From positions 20,327,890-20,391,889 of the forward strand of contig NC_045447.1 of the NCBI RefSeq assembly GCF_002776525.5: 64,000 nt of DNA, written 5' to 3'. How positions within the stretch are numbered: the stretch's first letter is position 1; every line of letters begins with the position of its first letter. Below the pieces are notes generated by a model. The model ran no database searches. It saw only the letters and a program-made list of their open reading frames with translations, and was not told the DNA's origin. The position numbers were made by a program, and so were the translations under genes. Of the stretch, positions 1 through 9,558 are shown piece after piece. Origin of the DNA: Piliocolobus tephrosceles. Its lineage: Eukaryota; Chordata; Mammalia; Primates; Cercopithecidae.

Positions 1-603
1 CTTCAGAGTCCTCGGCACTGTGTTTAGGGAGTGAGGAAGAAGGATGATCCAACCTCTGATCAAGGACAAATGATTTCAGGGATTCCTCAGAGCAGCAAAC
101 AGGAAAGTTGATGCTAGACAGAAGTTCAGTCTCCCAGGAAATCTCAGGCATTGGAAAGTACCCTCATTGTCTGGGCTCTCTAGAGCCACTGACGTGGGAA
201 ATTCAAATGTGAAAAGATATAATTTATCTGCCATAGGTGACTATTTCTGCTGCAATTCCCCATGGCTCCCAAACTCATTATTTGTAATTAAAGTAGGGGT
301 GTTTTACACTTTCCATCATTGCAATTTCTGCTACCCTATGACCAAGTAACATGGCACCCCTTGAGCCTTGATGACAGGCTGAGAAAGAAAGATCCCATGG
401 TTTTAGACCGCTTAGCCTGCATGGCCTACAAGTAACAATTTGTCATTATCTTCCACCATTTCATTACCTGCACTGCACTGCCACCTCCATGCTTCTGCTC
501 ATGGTTTTTCTTCTGTTTGATAGGCCCCGCATCACTACATTTCTCATCTTTTAAGGCCTATTTTTTAAAAACTATTCTTTATGAATCCAGGTAGCAGAAT
601 GTA
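1..603. other. Unassigned non-coding sequence
   Basis: Mixed-composition sequence with no recognisable repeat family, exon with splice signals, or RNA gene. The only short open frame (about 60 codons) is what is expected by chance in DNA of this composition. Confidence 0.5.
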
Positions 604-900
604 ATGATTACCAGTGTGAACATAAGAGGTAGACTTCTGGGATTAAAATTCCAGCTCCCCTACTCACTAGCAATATGACCTTAGACAAGTTAGCCTCTCA
701 GCCTCAGTTTTCTGGAAGTAGACTATTATGTGCATACTAATTTACCTTCCTCATGGATGTGGCCAGGAATAAATGATTATGTGTGTGTGTCTATATGTAA
801 ATTTACATATGTTTATTTCTGTATATGTACACACCCATACACACATACAAACTTAAAATAGTGCCCAACATTTACTAAATCTTAGTAAACTCTGGGTGTT
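604..900 (+). repeat. MIR SINE, split by a TG/TA-rich tract
   Basis: The segment reads like the MIR core: a phrase for ATGACCTTAGACAAGTTA, then a CCTCAGTTTTC block, then after an interruption a block resembling the MIR 3' end (GTGCCCAACATTTACTAAAT). Between them, at about 780-853, lies TG/CA/TA-rich low-complexity DNA. Assignment is from remembered MIR consensus phrases; subfamily not determined. Confidence 0.65.
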
Positions 901-903
901 TGC

Positions 904-1047
904 TATTATCTCTCTTTAATTTCTTACTGTTGAAATCCTTACAGTTGTTGTGTTGTTCTCTCTGTCTCTCTCTCTCTCTCCCCCCCCCCTCTCTCCTTCC
1001 CTGCCTTCTTCTTTCCTTCTCTCTCTCTCTTTTTCTCCCTCTATTTA
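904..1047. repeat. Pyrimidine-rich low-complexity tract with homologous leader
   Basis: About 955-1047 is a (TC)n tract with an internal run of C and scattered CCTT units. The preceding 41 bp (904-944) resembles 7836-7876, about 85% identical by eye, and that copy is also followed by a TC-rich tract. The short open frame here is a low-complexity artefact. Confidence 0.75.
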
Positions 1048-1914
1048 TTCCTCATTTATCACATACATTAGTTTGCAGTGTAGCCTTGAAGTCTTGGAAT
1101 TTATAAGTATCACCAAGTGGTATTAGTATTAAAACCTCATTCTCAAAACAAGTCTTCGAAGAGGTGACTGGCATGTAAACACAGAGTAGCTGAGGCACTA
1201 TGTTCACCTTCTGTGCTCTTTCTTTCCTGCTCAACCTCTTGAGTTGTCTTTTCCCCTACCTGCACTAAAGGAAGATTTGCTTTCTGCTACCATTTTCTAC
1301 CACGGGGTGCTAACGTTCTTGCCAAGGGTGACATCCCTACATTCTTCCAAGCCTACCAATCCTTGTGATGCTGACAGAATGTTGGTCCTGTATAACAATG
1401 AGTGCAGAGTAGAAAGTGAAAGACAGGGATTGGAGGACAGAGCTTTTCTTTCCAAGTTCTGCATCCAATCTTAGCTCCTGGTATTCTAAGCATTAATGTT
1501 TGTGCTCTAGGTAGCTCAAATCCTGGAAACGTCCATCTTTCAATCACTTTCCATGATTTTTTTTTCTTGAATTTCTCTGCCCCTTCCTTTATTGAGCTGC
1601 TCTTCTCCTCTCCTACTTATAAAATTAAGACCTCTCCTATCCACAAAACAAAATACATGTGAAGAGTAGCTGCTATAGATTTGTGTGTGTGTTTGTATAA
1701 ATACTGACCACTTGTATCAACCTTATATGTTTTGAATATATAACAAAGAGAAGGAAATACAAAATACATAGAAATACCACAGAAAATTCCAAGCCTTCTT
1801 TGACTCTTTAAGAAAAGTGCCAATAGCAAGAATATTTCAAAGGCTTTATGTGTATGTTTGAATGAATAGCTCACATCAAAGCAACGCACATATTAAATAT
1901 CATTCCATAATTAT
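1048..1914. other. Unassigned non-coding sequence
   Basis: No repeat family or exon recognised. Small overlapping open frames on both strands have no domain-like composition and are treated as chance. Confidence 0.45.
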
Positions 1915-2080
1915 AACACATCCAGAAGTAGGCAAATTTAATATTGTTTGCTCTTTCATAAGGCAACTGATGATTAAGTGACAGATGAAGTCCCAACAGT
2001 GATTAATCGGCAGAGCTAAGATTTGAACTTAAGTTATCTGATCCAAAGTCTAAAATTTACTATCAGACATACTAATTCCC
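1915..2080 (-). repeat. MIR SINE fragment
   Basis: Read on the plus strand it has the order of a reversed MIR: a degraded AACTGATGATTAAGTGACAG segment, then GGCAGAGCTAAGATTTGAAC, matching the reversed MIR phrase for a cleared, previously-defined antigen-like 'gcagagc...gatttgaac' block. Old and diverged; limits approximate. Confidence 0.55.
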
Positions 2081-3905
2081 CAGCATAGCAATGGCTGTCA
2101 TTCTTATAATATCAAAATAATTTCCACCTACTTTGTAGTTTTATTTGTAACCCATAAACTTGAATTAACATAATATAATTTTGACATAATATTTTATTCA
2201 AAGAAATGTAGTGCAGCAATAACAGATAATTATGCAATTTAAAACATTTCCTGGAGGACCTCAAAGAAGATCAAAGAAAGTAGTCATCCTTCCAGTATCC
2301 TCTGCAATATCCTTGCAAAGATATTCTTGTTTATTTTCCTTTCACTATTTTACCCCCGTCCTGGGTGAATATAGCCCACTCTGATCCAAATTCATCATAA
2401 TGCCAGGAAATAATCCCGGAGTTAATACCAGGAAAGGGACTGAAAGAGACAAACTTCACTTTATGGGATGAAACCATGGAAGAAAATGAATGAGGAAAGA
2501 CAGATTTTTCTTTTGAAGTTAAAAGAAAGGGGATGGTAAGCATTTGCGATTTAATCTCCCACTTAAGCTCCATCAGATTTCCCAACAACTTGTTGTGAGA
2601 CAAGTGTGTCTGGCATGACTATTTTACAGAAAAGAAACCAAGTGTCGAATATAATATTTGGATTATGTGCTTCTACTGCAAAAATGAAAAGACCTGAGTA
2701 TACACAAATATAGAATGGTAGACACATACTCCACCACACTTCATTTCCCTGACAGCCTTCAGCACATGCATTTGATGCTCAGTCAATTAAGATCCAAAAC
2801 ATGTAGTGGAGGAAACATATCCTTTGCTTGTTTATCTAAGTTGTGATGTACATAGCCCCGAAATTATAGCTTCATCTTATGACTGTGCCAGCCTCTAATT
2901 CCTGGTATTAATCAAAGGCTGGATAAATGACAGGCTGTGGTAGATGGTGAGGGACAGCCCTACTAAGGTCTTGAATTTCTTGAATGAGCTACGCTCAGGA
3001 TGAATGCGAAGTGGCCTGCCACTCCCTACAGCGCCTTTGGGAGCTCCAATCACAAACTTGACCACAGCCCCTTTACTGCAGTTATTCTCCTGGTTTGTCA
3101 GTCACAGCTCTTTCCTCTGGTTTAGATTTGTCATTTCTCACATTCTAGAATTCTAAAGCTAAAAATAAATAAGAACAGGCATCTCACTTCAGGCAGGATT
3201 TTGTTTTCAGATAGATTTTGTATGTCCTCTCACCAGGAATAAAGATGCTGCAGCTTCTTAGAACTACTTTCATCTGATACAATTTTTCCCCCATTCCCAC
3301 TATACTCCAGTCACACAGGTCTCCTTTTGGTGACTTAAACATGTTTACTCGGGGCATTTCCACAAACTCTTCCCTGTTCTTGCAGTATTTTTCCCCAGAA
3401 CCTTTACACGAGTTACTTATCATTTAACTTTTTGTTTAACTGTTACCTCTTCAGAGAGATCTTGCATCTACCTTAGCTCAAAGACCCTGTGTTGTTAGAC
3501 TGAGGACTGTAAGGAGCATATGCCAAGACAGAATAAAACATGGCAAGGAATTTATCAGGGGTAGTGCATGTGAGAGAAAATGGGGAAGGAGCTCAGAGAA
3601 GCTGAAGAACTGTCAAACAGCGGAGTAGTTCTAAGTGTGAATGAAGGAGAAAATGAGGGAACAAAAATTGGGTAAAAGTATCTTAAGACGCTTTGCAACT
3701 CTCAGTAAACTTTGGCATGTTCATACATGGGTCCTTGAGCCAAATATGTATGTCAGAGATTTCAAACCTCTTTCAAGAATGACATTATCTTAGACTCCTT
3801 CTAAAGCTCAATTGCTGGATGGAAATGGCCCCTAGAAAGTCTGGCCCAGATGCAAATGGGGTGATAGCATAAAGAAGTAGTAACTTCACTCATCTGGAGA
3901 TCTGA
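2081..3905. other. Unassigned non-coding sequence
   Basis: About 1.8 kb without a recognisable repeat or gene. Composition is ordinary for AT-rich primate DNA; the longest open frames (about 80-90 codons, minus strand) show no recognisable domain. Confidence 0.45.
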
Positions 3906-4150
3906 GTGTTGTATTCTAATGGCTGCCCCATACCCTTCTCTCCACTTTCTATCTCTATCTTTTCTCTCTGTTTCATTTTCTTCCTGGAACTGTCTGCGAT
4001 TACATCATTTATTATTTATGCTTTTACCATTGGTCTTCCTTCTGAGGTTGAAAACTCCATGAACGTAGGATCATTATTTACCTTCATACTTAAAACTATG
4101 TATCGGATGCCTAGCAAGTGGACAGTAAAACTTACTTAACTTGGTAAATA
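3906..4150 (+). repeat. L2 LINE 3' fragment
   Basis: Pyrimidine-rich start, then ATTATTTATGC, AACTCCATGAACGTAGGATC and a degraded final block match the order of the L2 3' end (start of a CTCCATGAGGGCAGGGAC-like phrase). Diverged; subfamily not assigned. Confidence 0.6.
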
Positions 4151-5100
4151 ACTGAGTCAATAATTGATAAACAGATCATCACTGAACCCATTTATCTTTT
4201 AAAAGGTAAACATAAAATATGCTGCTAAATGATCTATGAGTTACTTCTAGAAATCCTGTTTTGCTTATTGTGACATGGTAGTTCCACCTCTTAACAGTAG
4301 TGTTTGTTCTTTTTCACCTACCTGCCAGTATAACATGAACTCCATAACTCTTTCATTAGCTCTATTCACATATTGTAGCTAAATTCAAATCTCAACTAAT
4401 ACCAGTCAATGAGGCTAGCCTAATGATAAACTTTGGAAGAATTGTAACATTTATTAAATGCTTACTTCTAAATGAATAGTGTTATATATTGCTCAATTTT
4501 AGCACTTAAATGTGTAGTGGATACTTTCCAGCCCAGTTAATGATCCAGTTCTTCCATTTTATCCTGAGATTTCACATCCATCCAAACATTTCTAGTGATT
4601 TCAAAGATTTACATTACTCACAATTTAGATATTAACAAAGTACTGTTTGTCTCTGTAGATTTCTAAGCCATTTTGGTAGTGCAGAAAGTATATATAGCAT
4701 ACACTTTTTTCTCTGAAGTTCTTTTTAATTATTTCTTTCGTACCGATAAAAACTTTATGAAGTAAGAGGCTAGGACTAGCACTAAGTTCTACCTTTGCAA
4801 AATGCCTAATTGTTGTAAAATGAATGTCAATGACTCCAAATATATACTGTGCAACTACTATGTGCAACTTTGAATTCCCATCAAAATCTATCTCCTTCTG
4901 TTACACTGTACATATACTATTCTCTTTATGTTGTATGATAATCATCTGAGATAATTCATTTTGGGTTTTGAGACTTATTCTAAAAATATCCTCAACGCTA
5001 TTTTATTATCCACTTTTCAATTTATTTATGTATATATTTTCTTTAAAAATATAAGGAGATCAATATAATAGTGTGATTATCAGTGTCCTTTGTATTTCTA
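4151..5100. other. Unassigned AT-rich sequence
   Basis: AT-rich DNA with short A/T runs and no recognisable repeat, exon or RNA gene. Confidence 0.45.
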
Positions 5101-5340
5101 GCCAGATCATTTTTCCCCCAAAAAACAAATACAATCATGCCACTCACTTCAATGGTCCTCAGTTTTCTTTGCCCTTGGAATAAATTCCAAACCCATTATA
5201 TGCCTTCATCTTGTAGCTATCCCTTACTGCTCTGGTCTTACTTATCTTCATTTATTTCACACCACACAGTGGGTGCTCACCACACTGAATTTCTATTTTA
5301 TTTCTAGACCTTCCCTCTTAGAACTTTCCCTATCCCTACC
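5101..5340 (+). repeat. Probable L2 LINE fragment (upstream part of the 3' region)
   Basis: Phrases such as CCTTGGAATAAATTCCAAAC followed by a cytosine- and thymine-rich stretch and CACACAGTGGGTGCTC resemble the L2 section that precedes its 3' terminus. Highly diverged, so moderate confidence only. Confidence 0.45.
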
Positions 5341-5349
5341 TTTTTCCAC

Positions 5350-5659
5350 TGTTTTAGTCAATTTTCTACTTCTATAACAGAATATCACAGACTGGGTAAT
5401 TTATTGTTTAAGGAAATATGTCTTACAGTTCTGGGAAATAGGAAGCCTAAGACCTTGATGCTGGCATCTTCTTCCATTCTAGTAAGGGCTTCATGCTGCT
5501 TTATAACATGGTGGAGGGCCTTATATGAGGAGAGGGCAAGAGTATGAGTGTCAGCTCAGGTCTCTCTTCCTCCTCTTAAAAACAACCAATCAACACGTGA
5601 ATTTGAGGGTTAAGTTTCCAACACATAAAATTTGGGAAACACATTCAAATAGTAGCATC
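5350..5659 (-). repeat. 3' LTR of the MaLR element
   Basis: Left LTR on the plus strand, which is the 3' LTR in element orientation. It runs from a TGTTTTAGTC edge to an ATAGTAGCA edge and carries ACAGACTGGGTAATTTAT and CTTACAGTTCTGG. It resembles the LTR at 7455-7826 throughout, including the GGGGAGAGGGCAA-type block near its middle. Confidence 0.75.
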
Positions 5660-7454
5660 CAACCCCTGACCCCCAAAACTCATGTCATTTATACATGCAA
5701 AATACAATCATTTCACCCATAAAGCCCCAAAGTTTTAATTTTCTAGCAATAACAGAATTCCAAAGTTCGGATTCTCACTAGATTGGATATGGGTGAGAGT
5801 CAAAGCACAATTTTATCTTGAGGTGAATTCCTTCCAGCTATAAACCTGTGAAATTAAACAAGTTTTCTATTTTCAAAATGCAGTGGTGGGACAGGCATAG
5901 GATAGATATTCCCATTCCAAAAAAAGAGAAATAGGTAAGAATAAAGGAGTAACAGGCCCCAGTAAGTACAAAACCCAATAGGGAAAACCACATTTGGTCC
6001 TAAAGCTGGATAATAATCTCCTTTGACTCCATGTCCTACATTTTGGGCACACTGGTGTGGGGGTTGGGTCCCTAAAGCCTAGAAAAGTGCCACTCCCATG
6101 GCTTTCTTGGCCTCAGCCAACACGTCAGTTCTTATGGGTTGGAGTCAGATGTCTGGTTTTTCCTGGCTAGAGCTGCACACTAGTGGTTCCACTGTTCTGG
6201 TGTCTCAGAGGTGGCTCTGCCCCCATGGTTTCACTAGACATCATTCTAGTAAGGATTCTCTGCAGTGGCCTTGCTCCCATGATTCCAATAGGCATTGCCC
6301 TAGTTGGAGCTCTCTGTGGTGGTTATGGCTCTTTCTCCACATTTCCACTTGCCATTGTCCCAGTAGGGCCTCTCTGTAGTAGCTTCAGCCCTGTATCAAG
6401 TATCAGCCAGGGCCCCCAGGTTGTTCACAACATTTTTTGAAAGTTAGGTGAAGGAAGCCATGCTCCTATAGCTCTTGCAGTCTGTGAGCCCACAGATTTA
6501 ACTCAGATGGATGATGTCGAGACTTGCTGCCGCTTGCACCTTCCAGCACAGCTAGTTGAGCTACATTTGGGGTTGCTTGAGCCACAGCTGGGAGGACCAA
6601 GGAGCACTGTACCCACCAATGTTGGGAGTGGAGAGTTGAGGCAGCCTTGGGCAATAAACTCATAGAGGGCATCCCAGGCCTATTTCCCCAAACCATTCTG
6701 TCCTTTGAGAGAGCTCTGGACCTGTCATGGCTGGGGCAGCCTTTAAGATCTCTTAAAAGCCTTCATGGTTTGTTCCTGTTGCCTTGATGATTACTTCAAT
6801 CAGAACTAATTATAGCAAATAGTCACTGGGTCACGCCCTTGGTTTTCTTTCCTAAACATGCCTTTTCATATTTTACATGGCCAGGCTAAGAGTTCCCCCA
6901 AATCTTTCTGCTCTGCTTCCCTTTTATTTATAAATTCCATTTTTAAATCATCTCTTTCTTCTCTTGTTTTACTATAAGTAGTTAAAAGTAGCCATGCAGC
7001 AGTCTCAATGCTTTGCTGCTTACATATTTCTTCTGCCAGATATTCCAGCTTGTCAATGTTAAATTCCATCTTTCATAAAGCCCTTGATAATGAACACAGT
7101 TCAGCCATGTTTTCTGCCAGTTCAAAACAAAGATGGCTTTTACTCTAGTTTCCAATACCTTGTTTCTCAGATACATCTGAGGGGTTAGAATGGCTTTCAC
7201 TGTCCATATTTTTAGTAGCATTCTGTTTATGACCACTAAAATAAACTCTAGGAACTTCCAGACTCTCTGTAATTCTCTTGCCTCCTTCTGACCACTCACC
7301 AGAATCACACTTAATGCTCTGTTAATGGCAACGCAGACTTTTTCTAGACTTCTCCATATTCTTTCAACCTCTGTCCATTACTCGGTTCCTAAGCTTCCAC
7401 ATTTTAAGGTATTTATTATTTGCAACAACCCCACTCCTGGTACCAATTTTCTGT
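5660..7454 (-). repeat. MaLR internal region
   Basis: Starts next to the 3' LTR with CCAACCCCTGACCCCCAAAA and contains GGTGGGACAGGCATAGGATAG, phrases I recall from MLT1/MST internal sequences. About 6190-6385 holds three degenerate units of 55-60 bp, each built around a CTCTGTRGTGG- or CTCTGCAGTGG-like phrase. On the minus strand the open frames at 6866-7069 and 6982-7308 are only 67 and 108 codons and overlap in different frames; no intact gag-like gene remains. Confidence 0.65.
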
Positions 7455-7826
7455 CTTAGTTTATCTTCTGCTGCTATAACAGAATGCCACAGACCAGGTA
7501 ATTTATAAAGAAAATGAATATATTTCTTACAGTTCTGGAAGCTAGGAAGTCCAAGAGCATGGTGCAGGCATCCGCTTTACTTCTTGGGAGGGTCCTCTTG
7601 CTGTTTCAAAACATAGTAGATGCATCATATGGGGAGAGGGCAAAAGCAAAGGCAGCTCAGATTTCTCTTTCCCTTCATAAAAAGCTACCAGTCTCATCAT
7701 GGGGACCCCACTCTGATAACCTCATGCAATCTGAATTATCTCTCAAATGTCCCACATCCAATCAACATACAATATTTGGGGATTAAATGTCTAACACACT
7801 GAATTCTGGGGCACATATAACCTTTA
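7455..7826 (-). repeat. 5' LTR of the MaLR element
   Basis: Right LTR on the plus strand: GTCTTAGTTT edge, AACAGAATGCCACAGACC, GGTAATTTATAAAG, TTACAGTTCTGGAAGC, then a long diverged middle and TTTGGGGATTAAATG near the far end. The outer boundary runs into the repeated CACATATAACCT motif at 7811, so the end is approximate. Confidence 0.7.
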
Positions 7827-7910
7827 TTAATCTGGTATTATTTCTCTTTAATTTCTTAATCTTGGAACCCTTAGAGTTTCTTTTTGTATCTCTCTCTCTG
7901 TCCCTCCCTC

Positions 7911-8050
7911 CTTCTCTCTCTCTCTCTCTCTCATATGAGGACACATATAACCTCCTCAATCTGGTTTGCCCTTGCCAGTGCCTCTCTCTCTCTCTCTCTC
8001 TCATATGAGGACACATATAACCTCCTCAGTCTGGTTTGCCCTTGCCAGTG
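7911..8050 (+). repeat. Tandem duplication, two 70-bp units
   Basis: Units 7911-7980 and 7981-8050 each have a (TC)n stretch, then CATATGAGGACACATATAAC, then CTGGTTTGCCCTTGCCAGTG. They differ by about two substitutions: CAATCTGG against CAGTCTGG, and one base in the TC tract. A third, diverged piece of the same motif (CACATATAACCT plus AATCTGGT) lies at 7811-7836. Confidence 0.9.
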
Positions 8051-8215
8051 CTTCAGATTTCAGCTTAGAAGTCACTACCTTCAGGAAGCTGACTCTGATC
8101 TCTTCTCCATCCAGGTTATACTAGATGGTCATCTCCAGGGCTCCTATAATAATCGTTACTTTCCTATCATTTTGTATTTCACACTATGTTACAGTTAACT
8201 GACTATATGCACAAA
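8051..8215 (+). repeat. L2 LINE 3' fragment
   Basis: TTCAGCTTAGAAGTCACTAC followed by TCAGGAAGCTGACTCTGATC matches the order of the L2 phrase in which a cleared 'CTCAGCTCAAATGTCACCTCC' type block precedes 'AGGCCTTCCCTGACC'. Diverged but in the correct order. Confidence 0.6.
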
Positions 8216-8281
8216 AGATTAGTTTTGGTGTAATTCTGGGAATTGCAGAGTGCCTAATAGTAAGCAGACATTTGTCAAAGA

Positions 8282-8521
8282 AAGAAGAAGGAAGGAAGGA
8301 AGGAAGGAAGGAAGGAAGGAAGGAAGGAAGGAAGGAAGGAAGGAAAAGAGAGAGGGGGAGAGAAAGAGGGAGGGAGGGAGGGAGGATGGATGGATGGGAG
8401 GGAAAGAGGGAGAAAGAAGGAAGGGCAGAAGGAGGAAAGAGGGAGAAGGGGATGGGGAAAAGAAGGAAGGAAAGAGGGAAGGAGTGGGAAGGAAGAAAAG
8501 AGGGGGAAGGAGGAAGGAAGA
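8282..8521 (+). repeat. GGAA-rich purine microsatellite
   Basis: A core of at least thirteen consecutive GGAA/GAAG units at about 8289-8345 is followed by interrupted GGGA, GGAT and GAAA units to 8521. Long lysine/glutamate/glycine/arginine frames on the plus strand and serine/phenylalanine/proline/leucine frames on the minus strand are translation artefacts of this array. Confidence 0.95.
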
Positions 8522-8690
8522 CAACTGACAGAAGTCCTGATATATACCCAACTGGCCTTTAGAGCTGATTCATATTTGAGTGAATCAGAGTCTGCACAAG
8601 TTTAGTCTTATTGACCATAATTACTCTGTCAAATAAAGAATATATAGATTTTATATTGACAATGGGTCATTAGTAATCTATGACAACTTT
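8522..8690. other. Unassigned pre-insertion flank of L1 copy A
   Basis: Short AT-rich stretch between the microsatellite and the L1 target site; nothing recognised. Confidence 0.5.
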
Positions 8691-8705
8691 AAGAAAACTA
8701 TACTT
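8691..8705 (+). repeat. Left target-site duplication of L1 copy A
   Basis: AAGAAAACTATACTT here matches AAGATAACTATACTT at 13918-13932 with one mismatch. The base context (CTTT before AAGA) fits an L1 endonuclease nick of the TYTT/AA type on the opposite strand. Confidence 0.9.
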
Positions 8706-8706
8706 G

Positions 8707-9495
8707 ACAGCTAGACTAATTAATGCAGAGAAGGTCATAAACGAAATGACAGAGATGAAAACCATGTCACGAGAAATACGTGACAAATGCACAAGCTTCA
8801 GTAACCGACTCGATCAACTGGAAGAAAGAGTATCAGCGATTGAGGATCAAATGAATGAAATGAAGCGAGAAGAGAAACCAAAAGAAAAAAGAAGAAAAAG
8901 AAATGAACAAAGCCTGCAAGAAGTATGGGATTATGTCAAAAGACCAAATCTACGTCTGATTGGGGTGCCTGAAAGTGAGGGGGAAAATGGAACCAAATTG
9001 GAAAACACTCTACAGGATATCATCCAGGAGAACTTCCCCAACCTAGCAGGGCAGGCCAACATTCAAATTCAGGAAATACAGAGAACGCCACAAAGATACT
9101 CCTCCAGAAGAACAACTCCAAGACACATAATTGCCAGATTCACCAAAGTTGAAATGAAGGAAAAAATCTTAAGGGCAGCCAGAGAGAAAGGTCGGGTTAC
9201 CCACAAAGGGAAGCCCATCAGACTGACAGCAGATCTCTCGGCAGAAACTCTACAAGCCAGAAGAGAGTGGGGGCCAATATTCAACGTTCTTAAAGAAAAG
9301 AATTTTAAACCCAGAATTTCATATCCAGCCAAACTAAGTTTCATAAGTGAAGGAGAAATAAAATTCTTTACAGATAAGCAAATGCTTAGAGATTTTGTCA
9401 CCACCAGGCCTGCCTTACAAGAGACCCTGAAGGAAGCCCTAAACATGGAAAGGAACAACCGGTACCAGCCATTGCAAAAACATGCCAAAATGTAA
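8707..9495 (+). pseudogene. L1 ORF1 protein, 5'-truncated (copy A)
   Basis: L1 ORF1p is an RNA-binding trimeric chaperone of the L1 ribonucleoprotein. This frame keeps 262 codons up to a TAA at 9493-9495, against about 338 in full-length primate ORF1p. The N-terminus and the first part of the coiled coil are missing; the start codon available at 8680 lies in host flank, so no native start exists. What remains includes the end of the coiled coil (LDQLEERVSAIEDQ), the RRM region (WDYVKRPNLRLIGVPE), and the C-terminal domain up to NRYQPLQKHAKM. No internal stop is present. It is unlikely to make a functional trimer. Confidence 0.9.
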
Positions 9496-9558
9496 AGACC
9501 ATCGAGGCTAGGAAGAAACTGCATCAACTAATGAGCAAAATAACCAGTTAATATCATA
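9496..9558 (+). other. L1 inter-ORF spacer
   Basis: The 63 bases between the ORF1 stop and the ORF2 start. This is the length I expect in primate L1 and supports the ORF2 start at 9559. Confidence 0.85.

Larger units (their letters stand above)
5350..7826 (-). mobile_element. MaLR (MLT1-like) endogenous retroviral element with both LTRs
   Basis: Two related LTRs in the same minus orientation bound about 1.8 kb of internal sequence. Both LTRs contain the reversed MaLR signature: a TTTTAGTC- or CTTAGTTT-type edge, CAGACTGGGTAATTTAT or its variant, and ACAGTTCTGG. Next to the right-hand LTR the reverse strand reads TTGGTACCAGGAGTGGGGTT, a phrase I associate with the start of MaLR/ERVL-type internal regions. 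MaLRs are non-autonomous ERVL relatives. The internal region is full of stops, so this is a decayed fossil. I could not confirm a 5-bp target duplication. Confidence 0.75.

Noticed and set aside
900..1106. A hydrophobic/serine-rich small protein
   Set aside because: It arises from the pyrimidine-rich tract; low-complexity artefact.
8219..8562. Charged repetitive proteins encoded at the GGAA array
   Set aside because: Lys/Glu/Gly/Arg repeats in several frames and Ser/Phe/Pro/Leu repeats on the other strand are translations of a microsatellite.
9069..9527. A 152-codon minus-strand frame under L1 ORF1
   Set aside because: It is antisense to a real coding frame with no independent homology; a shadow frame.
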